From positions 922,501-986,500 of the forward strand of contig JAQFVV010006452.1 in the NCBI GenBank assembly GCA_028023455.1: DNA of 64,000 nt, read 5' to 3'. Within the stretch, counting starts at the first letter, position 1; each line of letters starts with the position of its first letter. The position numbers and the translations under genes were made by a program. The DNA is from Epiperipatus broadwayi (Eukaryota; Onychophora; Udeonychophora; Euonychophora; Peripatidae). This document shows positions 1-9,726 of this stretch, piece after piece. The notes below the pieces were generated by a model. It was not told the origin of the DNA. It worked only from the letters and a program-made list of their open reading frames with translations, and did not search any database.

Positions 1-1700
1 GAAGGTATTATATTTAACATATGTATATATTTTGAGTGTATTTGAATCTATTTATAGTGCTGATTTATGTACTATATAATGAGGTATTGTATACTATTTT
101 TAATATTAATTCTGATATTATAAATATGTTTATAATGTTGGTGTTCAAAAAAATGGAATTAATAAGTTATATAATAAAAGTTTATTCTGTGAGTTACTTT
201 TATTATTATTTTTTCTCAAAGCAACTTTATTAAGTCACTAAAGTATGATCCACCTGTGCAAAGACCACATTCTGTCACCTGCAGAAGTGGGCCATAGAGG
301 CTACAATGTTACATTGATATTCTGCAACTGGGTGGTGGCTCAAAGCAACAGAGCCACCTTATATAATAGATTATGTATTACAGGTATATAAGAAAATGCA
401 TTCCAAGTACAAACATTAAGAAAAAACACAAAAAAGGAAAAAAATGATATGAATTATCACAGATCAAATGTTAGTCAATCAAGGGGATGCTATGTCCGTT
501 TGAGGAGAGTTCATGCAGGACAATCAGCTCTCAGCCCACCTGGCAAGTCTCCAAGCAGCTCCCCCAGACCCATCCATGACCCATCAGACAGAACTCAGTT
601 TAGCGAGAACCCAGACCCACTCCTTGGACAAGGTTAAACCGCTTTGGCCCCTGCTGTAAGTGGGTTACAATTAATCTGGATGTGACATAGGTTCAGCATG
701 TCCAGAACACCAACCAAATCAGAGAGGGCCATGAGAACATTGCCAGATCTCTCTGAACCTGGGTGCGGTGATGATCACCAATCGATCCTGCTGATCAACA
801 AATTCTCCATGGCCATCACCTCTACCCTTGAGACTAAGAATTCAGGCAAAACCAATGATTAGATTCATGGTCCCACTAGGTCCTCAGGGTTCACAATCCA
901 GTTCATATTATATATCCTTGTTCTGAACTAAATTGTGACAACATTTCAATTATGATTGTGCTTTACTGATCCTATTGACTTCTTCTAATCCAAGTTGAGT
1001 TCTAATTTTGATGCTTAATTAGAGTTCCAATTATAAAATCTAACGGTTTGTATTTAATCTTTGGGTTTTCCTTAATAATTTAAATCTAAAGGGATTGAAT
1101 GATTAACCGCTTGTGCTTCTGTCTAGACCCATAACATCCAATAAATCCATTTTTATCTCTAAATCATTGTTTTTTTATTTTCTAGTACACTTCATCATAA
1201 TTCTAAGTCAATTTGAAACTTTTTTGAAGAAATTTAATTTTTTGTGTCATCCCAATTGCACTGGGGTGGCCCATAACATTTGATCTAATCATCATAAATT
1301 TTTAATTTTTATGCAGGGAAGTAGCTTAAATCATAAACCATAATGTTTAATTCTGAATTTGAGATCAAATTAATATTTAAAATTGTTTTCTTTCCTGAAA
1401 AATTTATCGCATTTGACCACTTCTGGTTAAACACTGATATTGTTGTTTTTTCTTTATGGGGAATTTAGCATTTAAAAAAAAACCATTTTTTTCCTGGCTT
1501 TAAACTAATCTTTGCATCTGGTGTGTTTCCCCAACTGTTCTTGTCCTCCATGACTGGTTTGTAGTTGTTGAAAGTTGTTTTATTTCTTGATATCAGGAAT
1601 TAAGTTTGAACTCTCAGGAATATCGTTAAGCTTTTCCTTTTTTTTACTTTTATTTTCACAGGTATTAATTTTCTAATCGTTCTAAATTAGCTCCATCATC
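1..1700. other. AT-rich DNA with a GC-richer island, no gene recognised
   Basis: Positions 240-900 are clearly less AT-rich than their surroundings and contain a short open frame at 449-637 (62 codons, Pro/Ser-rich). I recognise neither the protein nor the DNA as a known repeat. The island may be the relic of an unidentified repeat or a diverged exon. The rest of the block is AT-rich with poly-T and poly-A runs and shows no motif I can name. Confidence 0.4.
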
Positions 1701-2417
1701 AAAATTAGGATTTTTGTTATTATTTCCTCTTTTGAATTATTAGATTACATTTTAAATACATTTTCTCGGTTTTAATAATTTTAGTAGTTATTTATATTAG
1801 CTTTTGCTTGATTAATGGTGGCCATTTGCATAGAATAAAACGATTGGTAAATTGAGTTATTTTGGCTTAAAACTGATTTAAAGTTTCTTGAAAAGGTGTA
1901 AAAGGTTAAAACAAATGGTCACTTATGTTTTATCATTTGTCTTCTCACCAGCTCCCATCTTGAATATGTGAATCCTCCCATCCTTGTGGAGCCAGTAAGC
2001 AGTGAAATGCTCACGCTCACAACAGGAAGTGGACTCCTCTGTTATAACGTTTTGATTATATATTTGTGTTGTGAAAATTAGGATTTTTGTTATTATTTCC
2101 TATTTTGAATTATTAGATAACATTTTAAATACGTTTTCTCAGTTTTAATCTAGTTTTAATGATTTTAGTGGTTACTTATACTAGCTTTTGCTTGATTAAT
2201 GGTGGCCATTTGCATAGAATAAAACGATTGATAAATTGAGTTATTTTGGCTTAAAACTGATTTAAAGTTTCTTGAAAAGGTGTAAAAGGTTAAAACAAGT
2301 GGTTACTTATGTTTTATCATGCATTTTCTTACCGACTGCTGTCTTGAATATGTGAACCCTACCATCCTTGTGGAGCCAGCAAGCAGTGAACTGCTCCCGC
2401 TCGCAACAGGAAGTGGA
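1701..2417. repeat. Tandem direct duplication of a ~335-bp segment
   Basis: Copy 1 is 1701-2033 and copy 2 is 2074-2417, separated by 40 bp. Both open with AAAATTAGGATTTTTGTTAT and close with AACAGGAAGTGGA. They share long identical stretches, for example the one containing GGTGGCCATTTGCATAG. Copy 2 has an extra ~11 bp around 2140-2150 and scattered substitutions, so the duplication is not recent. Both copies end in a GC-richer 80-bp module with CCATCCTTGTGGAGCCAG. No coding potential is seen. It could be a local duplication or two insertions of one repeat family. Confidence 0.85.
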
Positions 2418-4286
2418 TTTATTTACTTTTATTATTATTCTAGTTTTCTAAATTATTGGTTAAGCTTAAATAACAGCTTTTAATGAATTTGATTTAAGTA
2501 TTTATAAATGAAGGTATTATGAACATCAGTATGTGTGAGAGAATATTTTTAGATAGCTTATAAATTAAATGGCATTGTTATGCAATGACCGTTCCATCAA
2601 TGTATATATTTAATGTTAGACTGAGTGGATAAGGTATATGTTTTTGTTCAGCATGTGAGATGTGTAATTATTTATTACTATTATTAGCTCCATGTCTCAT
2701 ATTGTAGTGTTATTTCTTTAAGCAAATTTTTGATGGGCATTATTATATTGCTCTTTATATGCATTTAGCCTTTCCATGAATAAGAGCACAGCTAACTTAT
2801 TTATCAGCACTGCCTGTACAGAGTTAAGGGATACACATTATTTTTGCTAGTTTGTATTTTCCTTATCCACTTTATCCAGTATTTCAATGTTAGAGCATAT
2901 TTTAGTAAATTGAAAATATATAAAGACATGTTTATTTATATTTCATTTTTAGCTGTGCTATAATTTTAAAGTTAAAGTATATTATAAGTGTTTAGTGTCT
3001 GTATTTCTTCACCTCAACATAGATATCATTAGTAATATACTAATGTGCATTTATCATGCATAATTTTAATTGATATTTCTTAAAAACTTATAGTGTCTCC
3101 ACAATGATTTTTCAAACTTGCTTAGGGAATAAAAATTATTAAATATCTGCATATAAATGTATCATTGTTACTCTATGGGTACTATGTTTGATAGATGGTA
3201 AAACAATCGGGTGGTGAGTATAACTTGTATTATAAATTTTTTTTAGGAATGACTTTAAGAAAGTTACACCCATGTATAAAGTTTGTTAATATTTGTCAAT
3301 ATAATATAGATTAAAAACAAATAATAATACTTTTTGTAAATAAATATTTCTATTATATGGCTTTTTATTTGTTGCAAATAAATATTTTTATTATTAATTA
3401 AATACGTTTTTATTTCGTTGCCATTATGACATTTATTGCATTAGCACATTCGTTTATGAGAAAATTTACTTTAATAAAGTTTTCATCATTAATTATTTAA
3501 AGAGTACATTTCAATGGTCATATAAATGCATTTTGCTTATTAATTATTCTACCTGCTCTTTTAGATGATAAATATTATATATTTAATTTATTTCAAATAC
3601 ACTGGTTATGTAGTTGGCCGCATAAAGTACAGCCTTACTGTCTCTTGCACGATTCCATATTAGTGTGTATTAAAAATTGCATCAGAAGACATAAGATTTA
3701 TATGTTTTATAGTTAGTAGAAATGAAGTAATTATATTTAAAAAACTTTAGAGTATTTAGAAATGTTTTCAACTTACTAGTCATTACTATTTAATTATTTG
3801 AATACTTTATTATTATATGTTACATTTCTTTCTTAAAATACTAATATCTAGGGTAAAGTTAAGATAGAATATAAAATTTTCCATGTATAGATTAAATAAT
3901 AGCCATTTTTTTAAGAAGTTAAAATATTACCATTAGCATTTTTGTTCCAAGTGCATTTCAGTCTGAATTTGAATCCTGAGGTAAAGATATTTTAAGACCT
4001 AAGATAAGTTATTTTTAAATTACAAAAGAACCTATATTTTAAATAAGATAAAATTAAACCTGAGATAGGATTTGATGTAATATAAGAACCTTGTATTTTA
4101 GTAATTGTATTTAACGATGGTGGTGTCTATAATAGGACTTACACTCTAGTGTTTCAAAAATCCATAACTGTTAAAGTGCCTGCTTGCGTAATTTTCGATT
4201 CCAGCGGTTGTGCCAAGGAAGCATTATTATTCGTGAGGGTTACAATATGTATATTTAGAAAGTAAAACGTGTAATAAAAAGTTTAT
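2418..4286. other. AT-rich DNA, nothing recognised
   Basis: No open frame of note, tRNA or named repeat is visible. A short GC-richer patch near 4165-4240 resembles neither the SINEs nor the LINEs of this window. Confidence 0.4.
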
Positions 4287-4302
4287 AAAGTAATAAGCTT
4301 TT

Positions 4303-4404
4303 TTTTTCTCATGTGTCATAGCATCAGCCGGTAAGCGAACCCGCCAACCAGGGACAACCGCTTGTAAAGCAGCTGTCGCTGACCTCTCGACCACTAAGCT
4401 TGAC
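4303..4404 (-). mobile_element. tRNA-derived SINE, full length, with target duplication
   Basis: Read on the minus strand it starts with a tRNA-like head: an A-box-like GGTCGAGAGGTCAG and a B-box-like GGTTCGCTTACC. It ends GCTATGACACATGAG plus a short A-run. It is flanked by a 16-bp direct repeat, AAAGTAATAAGCTTTT, at 4287-4302 and 4405-4420, the signature of LINE-mediated insertion. Its head-to-head neighbour starts 39 bp away. It belongs to a family with ten copies in this window. It is a retroposon and not a functional tRNA gene, because no acceptor stem closes. Confidence 0.85.
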
Positions 4405-4443
4405 AAAGTAATAAGCTTTTTATGTATTAATTTGACCTAAGTT

Positions 4444-4549
4444 GTCAAGCGTTGGTGGTCGAGAGGTCAGAACAGCCGCCTTACAAGTAGTTGTCCCGGA
4501 CTAGCGGGTTCGCTTCCCGGCCGATGCTATGACACATGAGAAAAAAAAA
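4444..4549 (+). mobile_element. tRNA-derived SINE, full length, with target duplication
   Basis: The plus-strand copy starts TCAAGCGTTGGTGGTCGAG. It contains the B-box-like GGTTCGCTTCC near 4508 and ends in GACACATGAG followed by A9. Near-identical 13-bp flanks lie at 4431-4443 (TTTGACCTAAGTT) and 4550-4562 (TTTGACTTAGGTT). It preserves CpG-rich GCTTCCCGGCCGATGC, so it is one of the youngest-looking copies. With the previous SINE it forms an inverted pair able to fold as a hairpin. Confidence 0.87.
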
Positions 4550-5239
4550 TTTGACTTAGGTTAAAAATGTTTTGTAAAATTTGTTTATATTTTATTGAAA
4601 GCGATTGTTTTTGTTTTTTTTATTATCTTCTATTTTTTTTTAGATATCTAAATAAATACAATAATGTATCAAAGCTTTTAACAGTTTAAATAATCCTAAA
4701 ACTTCAACTAGTTTTTTTTTTTAACTGTCCACTTTCAAATATTTGGTTTCAATTCCTTCCATTTGGATCACGTGACTCATTTTAGAGATATTTTGGTTCA
4801 TATTCTTTACTTTATAATAGATTGGCTTTTACCTGCCTATCATTGATCTGACTATAAATCTAGTGCTTTTTTTTTATTGAATATTTGAAATCAATATATT
4901 TTAGCCTATTCAATCTTTTTTTTTTCAGAAAGAAAAAAACATTTGATTTTTTTTTAAATATGTGGGTGCTACCTGGAACTTTGAAACCATAACTGATATC
5001 TTTCGTAAGTTAGAAATATTATCAATATTTTATATAAATAAAGTATGAATTATAAAATAAGATTGATTAAATAATCTTTTAACACCATAACAATCTACAT
5101 CATTATGATACTAAAGTCAAAATATTTTGAAAGAAATATAAAAATAACTTTATGCTCTTAACAAACTACAGAAAAACTTATACTAAAAAACTTTTATAAC
5201 TTCAGTATATATACATATGAACATTTTTAATTTAATATA

Positions 5240-5625
5240 TATAGAGAGATGTGGGGTTCAGATTGACCTTAGGTCAACATGGGTGTGACAAGAATCTCAG
5301 CCTCAGGGTGGCTTTTGAGCATTCCATTATCAGATTTTCAATTGGATGGACGGTTGAAGAGTTGAAGTGTGGAGTAGATTGAAGCCTGTCCATTAAAGTG
5401 TGAAGATTGTCTATCTTAATATATATCTGAGCACTTGTAGTATATATGTGTAGAGATGATAATCTGGACCAACTGATGATTGCTGGTTTAGCATCAAATA
5501 CGTATATTGGTGATTATTTATCTTTTCGACATATATGTGTTTAAGTGTATCAGTGTTATTAGATAGAGTGGAGAGTGGTGGGTCATGTGAAAATCTGTGC
5601 TCATATACTCTCTATATTACATATA
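5240..5625 (+). mobile_element. Family A repeat, copy A1 (ribozyme-bearing)
   Basis: The left module has GGTCAACATGGGTGTGACAA, CAGCCTCAGGGTGGC and a TTTTCAATTGGATGGAC block. A hammerhead-like core follows at 5468-5511. The tail contains GTGATTATTTATCTTTTCGAC and ends near TCATATACTCTCTATATTA. The same order recurs at 21778-22150 and, inverted, at 19335-19708, which defines an interspersed family of about 380 bp. It abuts the Penelope-like inverted repeat that begins at about 5630, so it may be either that element's neighbour or part of its insertion structure. It has no coding capacity. Confidence 0.75.
5468..5511 (+). ncRNA. Hammerhead ribozyme-like motif in A1 (G12 lost)
   Basis: Stem I is ACCAA at 5468-5472 pairing with TTGGT at 5507-5511, five perfect pairs. 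The core CTGATGA is 5473-5479. Stem II is 5480-5494, TGCT/AGCA pairs around GGTTT with a U-U at the base. The second core is CAAA in place of GAAA at 5495-5498. Stem III is the self-complementary ATACGTAT at 5498-5505, followed by A at the cleavage position. The G-to-C change at the invariant G12 would be expected to abolish cleavage in this copy. Confidence 0.55.
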
Positions 5626-5806
5626 TATATATTTTGCGGGTTCATCCGTGTTAAAAACTTTTAATATTAATATACTGACGTTTCGACTTGGTCACACAAG
5701 CCATCCACAGAGTTATAAAAGGTAGAAAGACGGTTGTAGAGGCGCTACAATCACTGATTTGAATAAAATGTTAAAAATTCCACCAATAGCAAAAAAAATG
5801 TTAAAT

Positions 5807-6360
5807 TTAGGAATGTTTTTTAAAAAAATCTTTCCAAATAGGAGGAAGTTTACATGTATCATCTCGCTTATTGATACAATCTGGCCTTTTAAGTATCTCA
5901 ATGGCTTCTCTAATTTTGCATTGGTAAAGATTATCACATCTGGATATGATCCTGGTACTAGAAAAATCAATTTTATGACCTGAATCTATAGTATGGAGTG
6001 AGAGTGCTGATGATGATGAGTGTTGTTTAACTGCATTAGCATGCTCATCTCTCCTAACACTGATGCGACGATTACTCATACCTATGTAAGAAGCTTTACA
6101 ATTTTTACATGAGATTTGATAGACACCATGAGATTCAAGAGGGATTGAGTCCTTAGGCTTGGTTATTATATTGCTGATCTTTTGATGAGCAGAAAATGCT
6201 GTATCTATATTATAGCATTTTAATATATGTCCGATACTGTCTGTAGTTCCTTTTACATATGGAACACAAATCCTAATAGCTGATTTATCATCTTTTTGTT
6301 TCCTATTTTGTCTATTTTGGGCTTGAAATAAGGCTTTTTTTATAAATTTGTAATTATAAC
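5807..6360 (-). pseudogene. Inverted partial copy of Penelope-like GIY-YIG endonuclease
   Basis: This is the minus-strand reading of the left arm. It encodes the linker, then GVYQISCKNCKASYIGMSN (the GIY-YIG signature as GVY...YIG, near 6070-6120), then the Arg/Glu-containing helix RRDEHANA. It ends with the C-terminal block PPIWKDFFKKHS before the stop. The first ATG in this frame lies only inside the YIG motif, and the frame begins at the inversion junction, so it cannot start normally. Compared with the right arm it keeps Arg codons (CGT, CGC, CGA) that have become His or stop there. It retains the complete C-terminus that the plus-strand copy has lost. Confidence 0.8.
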
Positions 6361-6363
6361 TGA

Positions 6364-7209
6364 TACATAGATGACACTTTTGTCATATGGCAACATGGAA
6401 AAAATAAATTAGATAATTTTTTCTTACATTTAAATAATATGCATCCTCATATTAAATTTACAATGGAGACAGAGTCTGATGGAAAACTTCCTTTTCTTGA
6501 TGTTCTAGTCACCAGAACACCAAATAGTTTATCTTTTTCTATTTACAGAAAGGATACACACACAGACAGATATTTGCATTTCCATTCTCATCATCACCCA
6601 ACTCAGATAGTTTCTGTAGCCAAAACTCTTTTAAATAGAGCAATTAACCTTTCAGATGAGACACATCTGAAAGAAGAAATAAATCATATTAATAGTGTTT
6701 TATTAGCAAATAGTTATAATTACAAATTTATAAAAAAAGCCTTATTTCAAGCCCAAAATAGACAAAATAGGAAACAAAAAGATGATAAATCAGCTATTAG
6801 GATTTGTGTTCCATATGTAAAAGGAACTACAGACAGTATCGGATGTATATTAAAACACTATAATATAGATACAGCATTTTCTGCTCATCAAAAGATCAGC
6901 AATATAATAACCAAGCCTAAGGATTCAATCCCTCTTGAATCTCATGGTGTCTATCAAATCTCATGTAAAAATTGTAAAGCTTCTTACATAGGTATGAGTA
7001 ATCATCACATCAGTGTTAGGAGAGATGAGCATGCTAATGCAGTTAAACAACACTCATCATCATCAGCACTCTTACTTCATACTATAGATTCAGGTCATAA
7101 AATTGATTTTTCTAGTACCAGGATCATATCCAGATGTGATAATCTTTACCAATGCAAAATTAGAGAAGCCATTGAGATACTTAAAAGGCCAGATTGTATC
7201 AATAAGTGA
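6364..7209 (+). pseudogene. Penelope-like element RT C-terminus plus GIY-YIG endonuclease
   Basis: An open frame runs from the inversion junction. It opens with YIDDTFVIWQHG (6364-6399), the catalytic RT motif C of Penelope-like RTs, followed by KLPFLDVLVTR and the RT thumb region. It then has a Lys/Gln-rich linker, a Cys-x2-Cys pair in SCKNCKASYIG, and the GIY-YIG endonuclease, ending at a TGA (7207-7209). The first Met is at 6439, after the catalytic motif. The TGA corresponds to a CGA Arg codon in the inverted copy and removes about 20 C-terminal residues. The N-terminal RT fingers and palm are missing, so the element is not autonomous. Confidence 0.87.
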
Positions 7210-7357
7210 GATGATACATGCTAACTTCCTCCTATTTGGAAAGATTTTTTTAAAAAACATTCCTAAATTTAACATTTTTTTGCTATTGGTGGAATTCTTA
7301 ACATTTTATTCAAATCAGTGATTGTAGCGCCTCTACAACCGTCTTTCTACCTTTTAT

Positions 7358-7398
7358 AACTCTGTGGATGGCTTGTGTGACCAAGTCGAAACGTCAGT
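7358..7398 (+). ncRNA. Degenerate hammerhead-like motif in the Penelope terminal region
   Basis: The right arm has CTGTGGA where CTGANGA would be expected. A pairable GGCTT...AAGTC stem II with a bulged U follows, then GAAACGTC with the self-complementary ACGT as a minimal stem III. Short ACT/AGT flanks could give three stem I pairs. The left arm carries the mirror image at about 5680-5716. Hammerheads in Penelope terminal repeats are established. In this copy A6 is replaced by U, so activity is unlikely and the assignment is tentative. Confidence 0.35.
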
Positions 7399-7444
7399 AT
7401 ATTAATATTAAAAGTTTTTAACACGGATGAACCTGCAAAATATG

Positions 7445-8516
7445 TATTTTATATATTTAACCCGTGCAAATCTTCATTTTAACATATATATATATATATA
7501 TATAGACACAGGTATATAATAAGCCCGTGTTTCAGTTATTATATATAGAGAGAGAATTTCTACAAAAAAAAAAAAGACTTTACAAAAAAAATGTAAATGT
7601 CTTCTTTGAAATATTTTAAGCATATTATCATAAAATCTAAGTGGAATAACAATAAAACTCAGACTTTTATAGATTTTTAGAACGACTGACACATATCATC
7701 CAAGATACATCAATGTATTTACTATTAGAACATTTTTATACCTTTAAATAAAGCCTTATCGATGTACTACCTGCCAGGCTAATTTCATCTTATATTTTGT
7801 ATGACACAAAGAACATTTTGATATAGATGTCATTTAAAAACTGTATATCAATTTAATAAATTGAACGGTTATTATATATATGTATTAAATAGTTTATGAT
7901 TTATATATGCAATCTTATAATTTAATATTTATACAGCAATTAGATATATGTAAAACATAACTTTAAAATTTTTTATCCACTTAGGAGCACTTTCAACTAT
8001 CCTCTCAGTCTTTGTCAACTAACACTTTGAAAGGCTAACCCTTCCACAATTCCGTTATCTTAACGTTTGCTGCCTGTCTGTTAATTAAGTCTTGTTTGTA
8101 TTTGTATATTAGCATAGAGTCCTTTATTTTCCTTTTGTTGCTCTTTTTTTCAATTTGCGATATTTTTGCATTATTATAGTTAAAATAATGAATACAGGTC
8201 TTAATATAGTCATAAAAGATGGATGCTGAAACATTATTATTTAATTTGCAATTTTATTTTAAAATTACTTATTAAAAAAAATAACAAATAAATATCCTAA
8301 TAGAGTTAAATAACCACTTTTAGGCAGCATAAACTGACTTTGTTCATTGCATTTGCTTAAAATATAGTATGTTTTAAATTAACTTCACTTTAGATTTAAA
8401 CTATTAATTTTAGTATATTAAGAAAGTATCAAATAATCTAAGTATTTGTAAAGAACTAAGAGCTAAATACGCTAACTAAATTATTTTGATCCATAATATT
8501 GAAACATTTAGTTTAA
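7445..8516. other. AT-rich DNA with (TA)n tract
   Basis: A (TA)n run lies near 7483-7503 just outside the Penelope-like element. The remainder has no supported gene or repeat. The 72-codon minus-strand frame at 7474-7692 translates largely from the (TA)n and AT-rich sequence and is not credible as a gene. Confidence 0.4.
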
Positions 8517-9726
8517 GACATTATTATTATAATAATACTAACAAAAATTTGTTTATTATAATCTATAAAAAAAAATTTTAACATTATAGAATACATTTAG
8601 CCTACAGGGCCAAATGTATAGTTGCAATATATACCAATATATAAGACAGGGTGATTCCATATCTCCAAAATGTTTTACAGCAGTGCTGCAAGAAGTGTTT
8701 TGTGGATTAAATGGGAATCTAAAGGAGTGAAAGTAAATGGAGATTATTTAAGTCATTTAGATTTTGCAGATGATGTAGTTGTTTTTGCAAATAATGCTTT
8801 AGAGCTGCAGGAAATGTTGCAGGAGTTATCAGATGAAAGTAGGACTAAAGATAAATGTTAAAAAGACTAAAGTAATGTTTAATGGATTTTCTCAAAATCT
8901 GAAAATAAAGATTGATTATGATGAGTTAGAAGAAGTTAACCGTTACAAATATCTTGGTCAGATTATTAATACAGATGGAAACCTAATGGATGAAATTAAT
9001 CATAGAATTAAACATGGTTGGAATGCTTTTGGTAGATATAACTTGATACTGAAAGGAAATATGCCTATATGTTTGAAAAGGAAGGTTTTTAATAAATGTG
9101 TTTTAACAGTTCTTACATATGGATCTGAGACTTGGACACTTAATAGAAGAGCAATACAGAGATTTCAGACCACTTAAAGAAGTATGCAGAGATGCATATT
9201 GGGAGTAACAAGAAGAGATCCAAAACACAATATATGGGTAAGAGATCAAGCAGGTGTTACTGACCTCATTGAAAAAATTAAAATACTGAAGTGGAGCTGG
9301 AGTAAACATATTGCTAGAAAAGATTATAATAGATGGACAATTGAAATCTTAAACTGGATTCCAAGAGATTGTAAAAGAGCCAGAAAGAGACAACATGTCA
9401 GACGGATGGATGCGGTGAAAAGAAGCTGAAGTTTGGAGAAGATGGATTGAACTTGAAGAGACCTTTATCTACTAGTGGATTGATAATGGTTGATGATGAT
9501 GATGATATTATACCATGTTGTTTTTTATTTCATATCTTTTACATGAATATGTTAATCTTAATTATAGCTTAGACATTATTATAATAATACTAATAATAAA
9601 ATTTGTTTATTATCTAGAAAAAAGATTTTTAGCATTATATATTTAGCCTGCAGGGCCAAATATATAGTTATAATATATACCAGCATATATTATACCATGT
9701 TGTTTTTTATTCATATCTTTTAAATG
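8517..9726. repeat. Duplicated target segment: filled site and empty site of a LINE insertion
   Basis: The segment 8517-8643, containing ACATTTAGCCTACAGGGCCA, recurs at 9569-9690. The segment 9509-9546 (ACCATGTTGTTTTTTATTTC) recurs at 9691-9726. In the downstream copy the two parts are contiguous, while in the upstream copy an RTE LINE of about 860 bp lies between them. The downstream copy is therefore an in-sequence empty site that marks the LINE boundaries. Confidence 0.75.
8644..9508 (+). pseudogene. 5'-truncated RTE-type LINE, reverse transcriptase C-terminal half
   Basis: The reading starts at RQGDSISPKCFTAVLQEVF (RT motif just before the catalytic box). It shifts frame near 8700 into KGVKVNGDYLSHLDFADDVV with the catalytic FADD intact, and shifts again at about 8845 through an 8-bp deletion relative to the copy at 60515. 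It continues as KINVKKTKVMFNGFSQNL, YKYLGQIINTDGNLMDEINH and TYGSETWTLNRRAIQRFQTT, meets a TAA (a CAA in sister copies), then ITRRD-like, TDLIEKIK and NWIPRDCKRARKR. The 3' end is GGATTGATAATGG plus (TGA)n, as in all sister copies. It is non-functional. Confidence 0.88.

Larger units (their letters stand above)
5630..7444 (+). mobile_element. Penelope-like element arranged as a ~730-bp inverted repeat
   Basis: Arms at about 5630-6360 and 6713-7444 are reverse complements with few mismatches. The 352-bp centre (6361-6712) is present once. The plus-oriented half holds the RT C-terminus and a GIY-YIG endonuclease. The inverted half repeats only the linker, the endonuclease and the 3' untranslated region. 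Both outer ends carry GAAACGTCAG and CACGGATGAACC-type sequence, typical of Penelope terminal regions. Penelope-like elements are known for 5'-truncated copies joined to an inverted partial copy, and this matches. The 5' part of the RT is absent. Confidence 0.85.

Noticed and set aside
449-637. Pro/Ser-rich 62-codon frame as an exon
   Set aside because: It is GC-richer than its surroundings, but has no flanking splice-compatible exon partner or recognisable domain. Left as unassigned.
4303-4549. Functional tRNA genes
   Set aside because: A/B-box-like sequences are present, but there is no closing acceptor stem, an A-run follows, and target duplications flank the copies. These are SINEs.
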